A DNA stretch of 6,527 nucleotides from an uncultured Erysipelotrichaceae bacterium. GTDB lineage: Bacteria; Bacillota_I; Bacilli_A; Erysipelotrichales; Erysipelotrichaceae. The stretch covers positions 1 through 6,527 of the forward strand of contig CADBPK010000091.1 of assembly GCA_902796465.1 (NCBI GenBank). The letters run 5' to 3'. This document shows, piece by piece, positions 5,871 to 6,527 of the stretch. The first letter of the stretch is position 1. Each line of letters opens with the position of its first letter. The notes under the pieces were generated by a model that worked only from the letters and a program-made list of their open reading frames with translations, was not told the DNA's origin and ran no database searches. Made by a program: the position numbers and the translations under genes.

Positions 5871-6527
5871 ATGATATATACGCTGACATTAAATCCGGCA
5901 TTGGACTACGTGATCCGTGTGGACAATTTCGGAACGGGAAAGATCAACAGAGTCAAAGAGGAAAATGTTTATTACGGCGGAAAGGGGATCAATGTTTCCT
6001 GGATCCTGCGGGAACTGGATATCCATAGCACCGCGCTGGGCTTTATTGCGGGCTTTACGGGAAAAGCACTGCAGGAAGGCCTGGAAAACCAGGGGATCTC
6101 AACAGACCTGATCGAAGTGGCGGAAGGTATGACGCGGATCAACGTCAAAATGCACTCCGATGATGAGACAGAGATCAACGGCACCGGTCCGAAGATCACG
6201 GAACAAGATCTGGAAAAGCTGATGGAAAAGACATCGCAGCTGAAAAAGGATGATATCCTCGTCCTTTCCGGCAGTATTCCTTCGTGTCTCGGAAAAGATA
6301 CATATGAAAGGATCATCACCGGTTTGCCGGAAGGCGTGATGTTCGCGGTAGACGCGGAGAAGGAACTGCTTCTGAAAACGCTGAAATACAAGCCGTTCCT
6401 GATCAAACCGAATCACATAGAACTCGGTGAGATGTTTTCAGTCGAACTGAAGACCGAAGAAGATATCGTGACGTATGCCCGCAAACTGCAGGAAGCGGGT
6501 GCCCGTAATGTGCTGATCTCCATGGCG
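5871..6527 (+). CDS. fruK: PfkB-family hexose-phosphate kinase, probably 1-phosphofructokinase (partial, 3' end missing)
   Basis: The first 219 residues of a ribokinase-family kinase are present and the frame is still open at the window end. 1-Phosphofructokinase makes fructose-1,6-bisphosphate from fructose-1-phosphate and ATP in the cytoplasm, after fructose uptake by the PTS. Visible features are TLNPALD at residues 6-12, the glycine-rich substrate loop G36-G-K-G-I-N41, TRINVK, S133-G-S-I-P137, and K179-P-N with E184. All match FruK in order and spacing. Full-length relatives have about 305-310 residues, so roughly 70% is here. The window stops at VLISMA, just before the expected G-x-G-D ATP/catalytic motif, so activity cannot be confirmed. 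Tagatose-6-phosphate kinase (LacC) is a close alternative. The neighbour upstream is a LacI-type regulator, not the DeoR-type FruR commonly found beside fruK. Confidence 0.82.
   Translation, partial: MIYTLTLNPALDYVIRVDNFGTGKINRVKEENVYYGGKGINVSWILRELDIHSTALGFIAGFTGKALQEGLENQGISTDLIEVAEGMTRINVKMHSDDETEINGTGPKITEQDLEKLMEKTSQLKKDDILVLSGSIPSCLGKDTYERIITGLPEGVMFAVDAEKELLLKTLKYKPFLIKPNHIELGEMFSVELKTEEDIVTYARKLQEAGARNVLISMA

Noticed and set aside
6373..6386. A CcpA cre-like sequence (TGAAAACGCTGAAA).
   Set aside because: It is inside the kinase coding region, misses the final CA of the consensus and is far from any promoter; likely chance from common codons.

Overview
The window looks like chromosomal DNA of a low-to-mid GC Bacillota (Firmicutes) bacterium, probably an anaerobic, gut-type carbohydrate user. 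The reasons are AGGAGG/GAGGGA ribosome sites, a Gram-positive style lipoprotein enzyme, a MalG-type ABC permease and a LacI-type regulator packed into one operon, and a Firmicutes-style 1-phosphofructokinase. The family or genus cannot be read from the sequence. All genes are on the + strand, and no RNA gene, CRISPR array, insertion sequence or intergenic gap over about 45 bases was seen.

Layout: positions 1-43 hold the last codons of an upstream gene, probably the partner permease. It is followed by a MalG-type inner-membrane permease (45-923), a lipoprotein alpha-amylase-family enzyme (920-2545), a HAD-superfamily hydrolase of unknown substrate (2542-3243), a cytosolic GH13 alpha-glucosidase-like enzyme (3236-4780), a LacI-family regulator (4817-5827) and the first 219 codons of a PfkB-type hexose-phosphate kinase, most like 1-phosphofructokinase (5871-window end).

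How it fits together (inference): the lipoprotein amylase would cut starch, glycogen or maltodextrins outside the cell. The ABC transporter would import the oligosaccharides, and the cytosolic GH13 enzyme would finish them to glucose or short products. The HAD protein, wedged between the two GH13 genes with overlapping ends, probably acts on a related sugar phosphate, but its motif I lacks the second Asp expected of a beta-phosphoglucomutase. The first four complete genes overlap or nearly abut, so they are very likely one translationally coupled transcript. The LacI-type gene is a good candidate for the local regulator. The fructokinase gene starts a possibly separate fructose module.

Most of this is a recognisable maltodextrin-use locus. 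The least explained pieces are the HAD protein, the linkage specificity of the cytosolic GH13 enzyme, the cysteine content of the exported amylase, and the placement of the regulator between the maltodextrin genes and the fructokinase gene.
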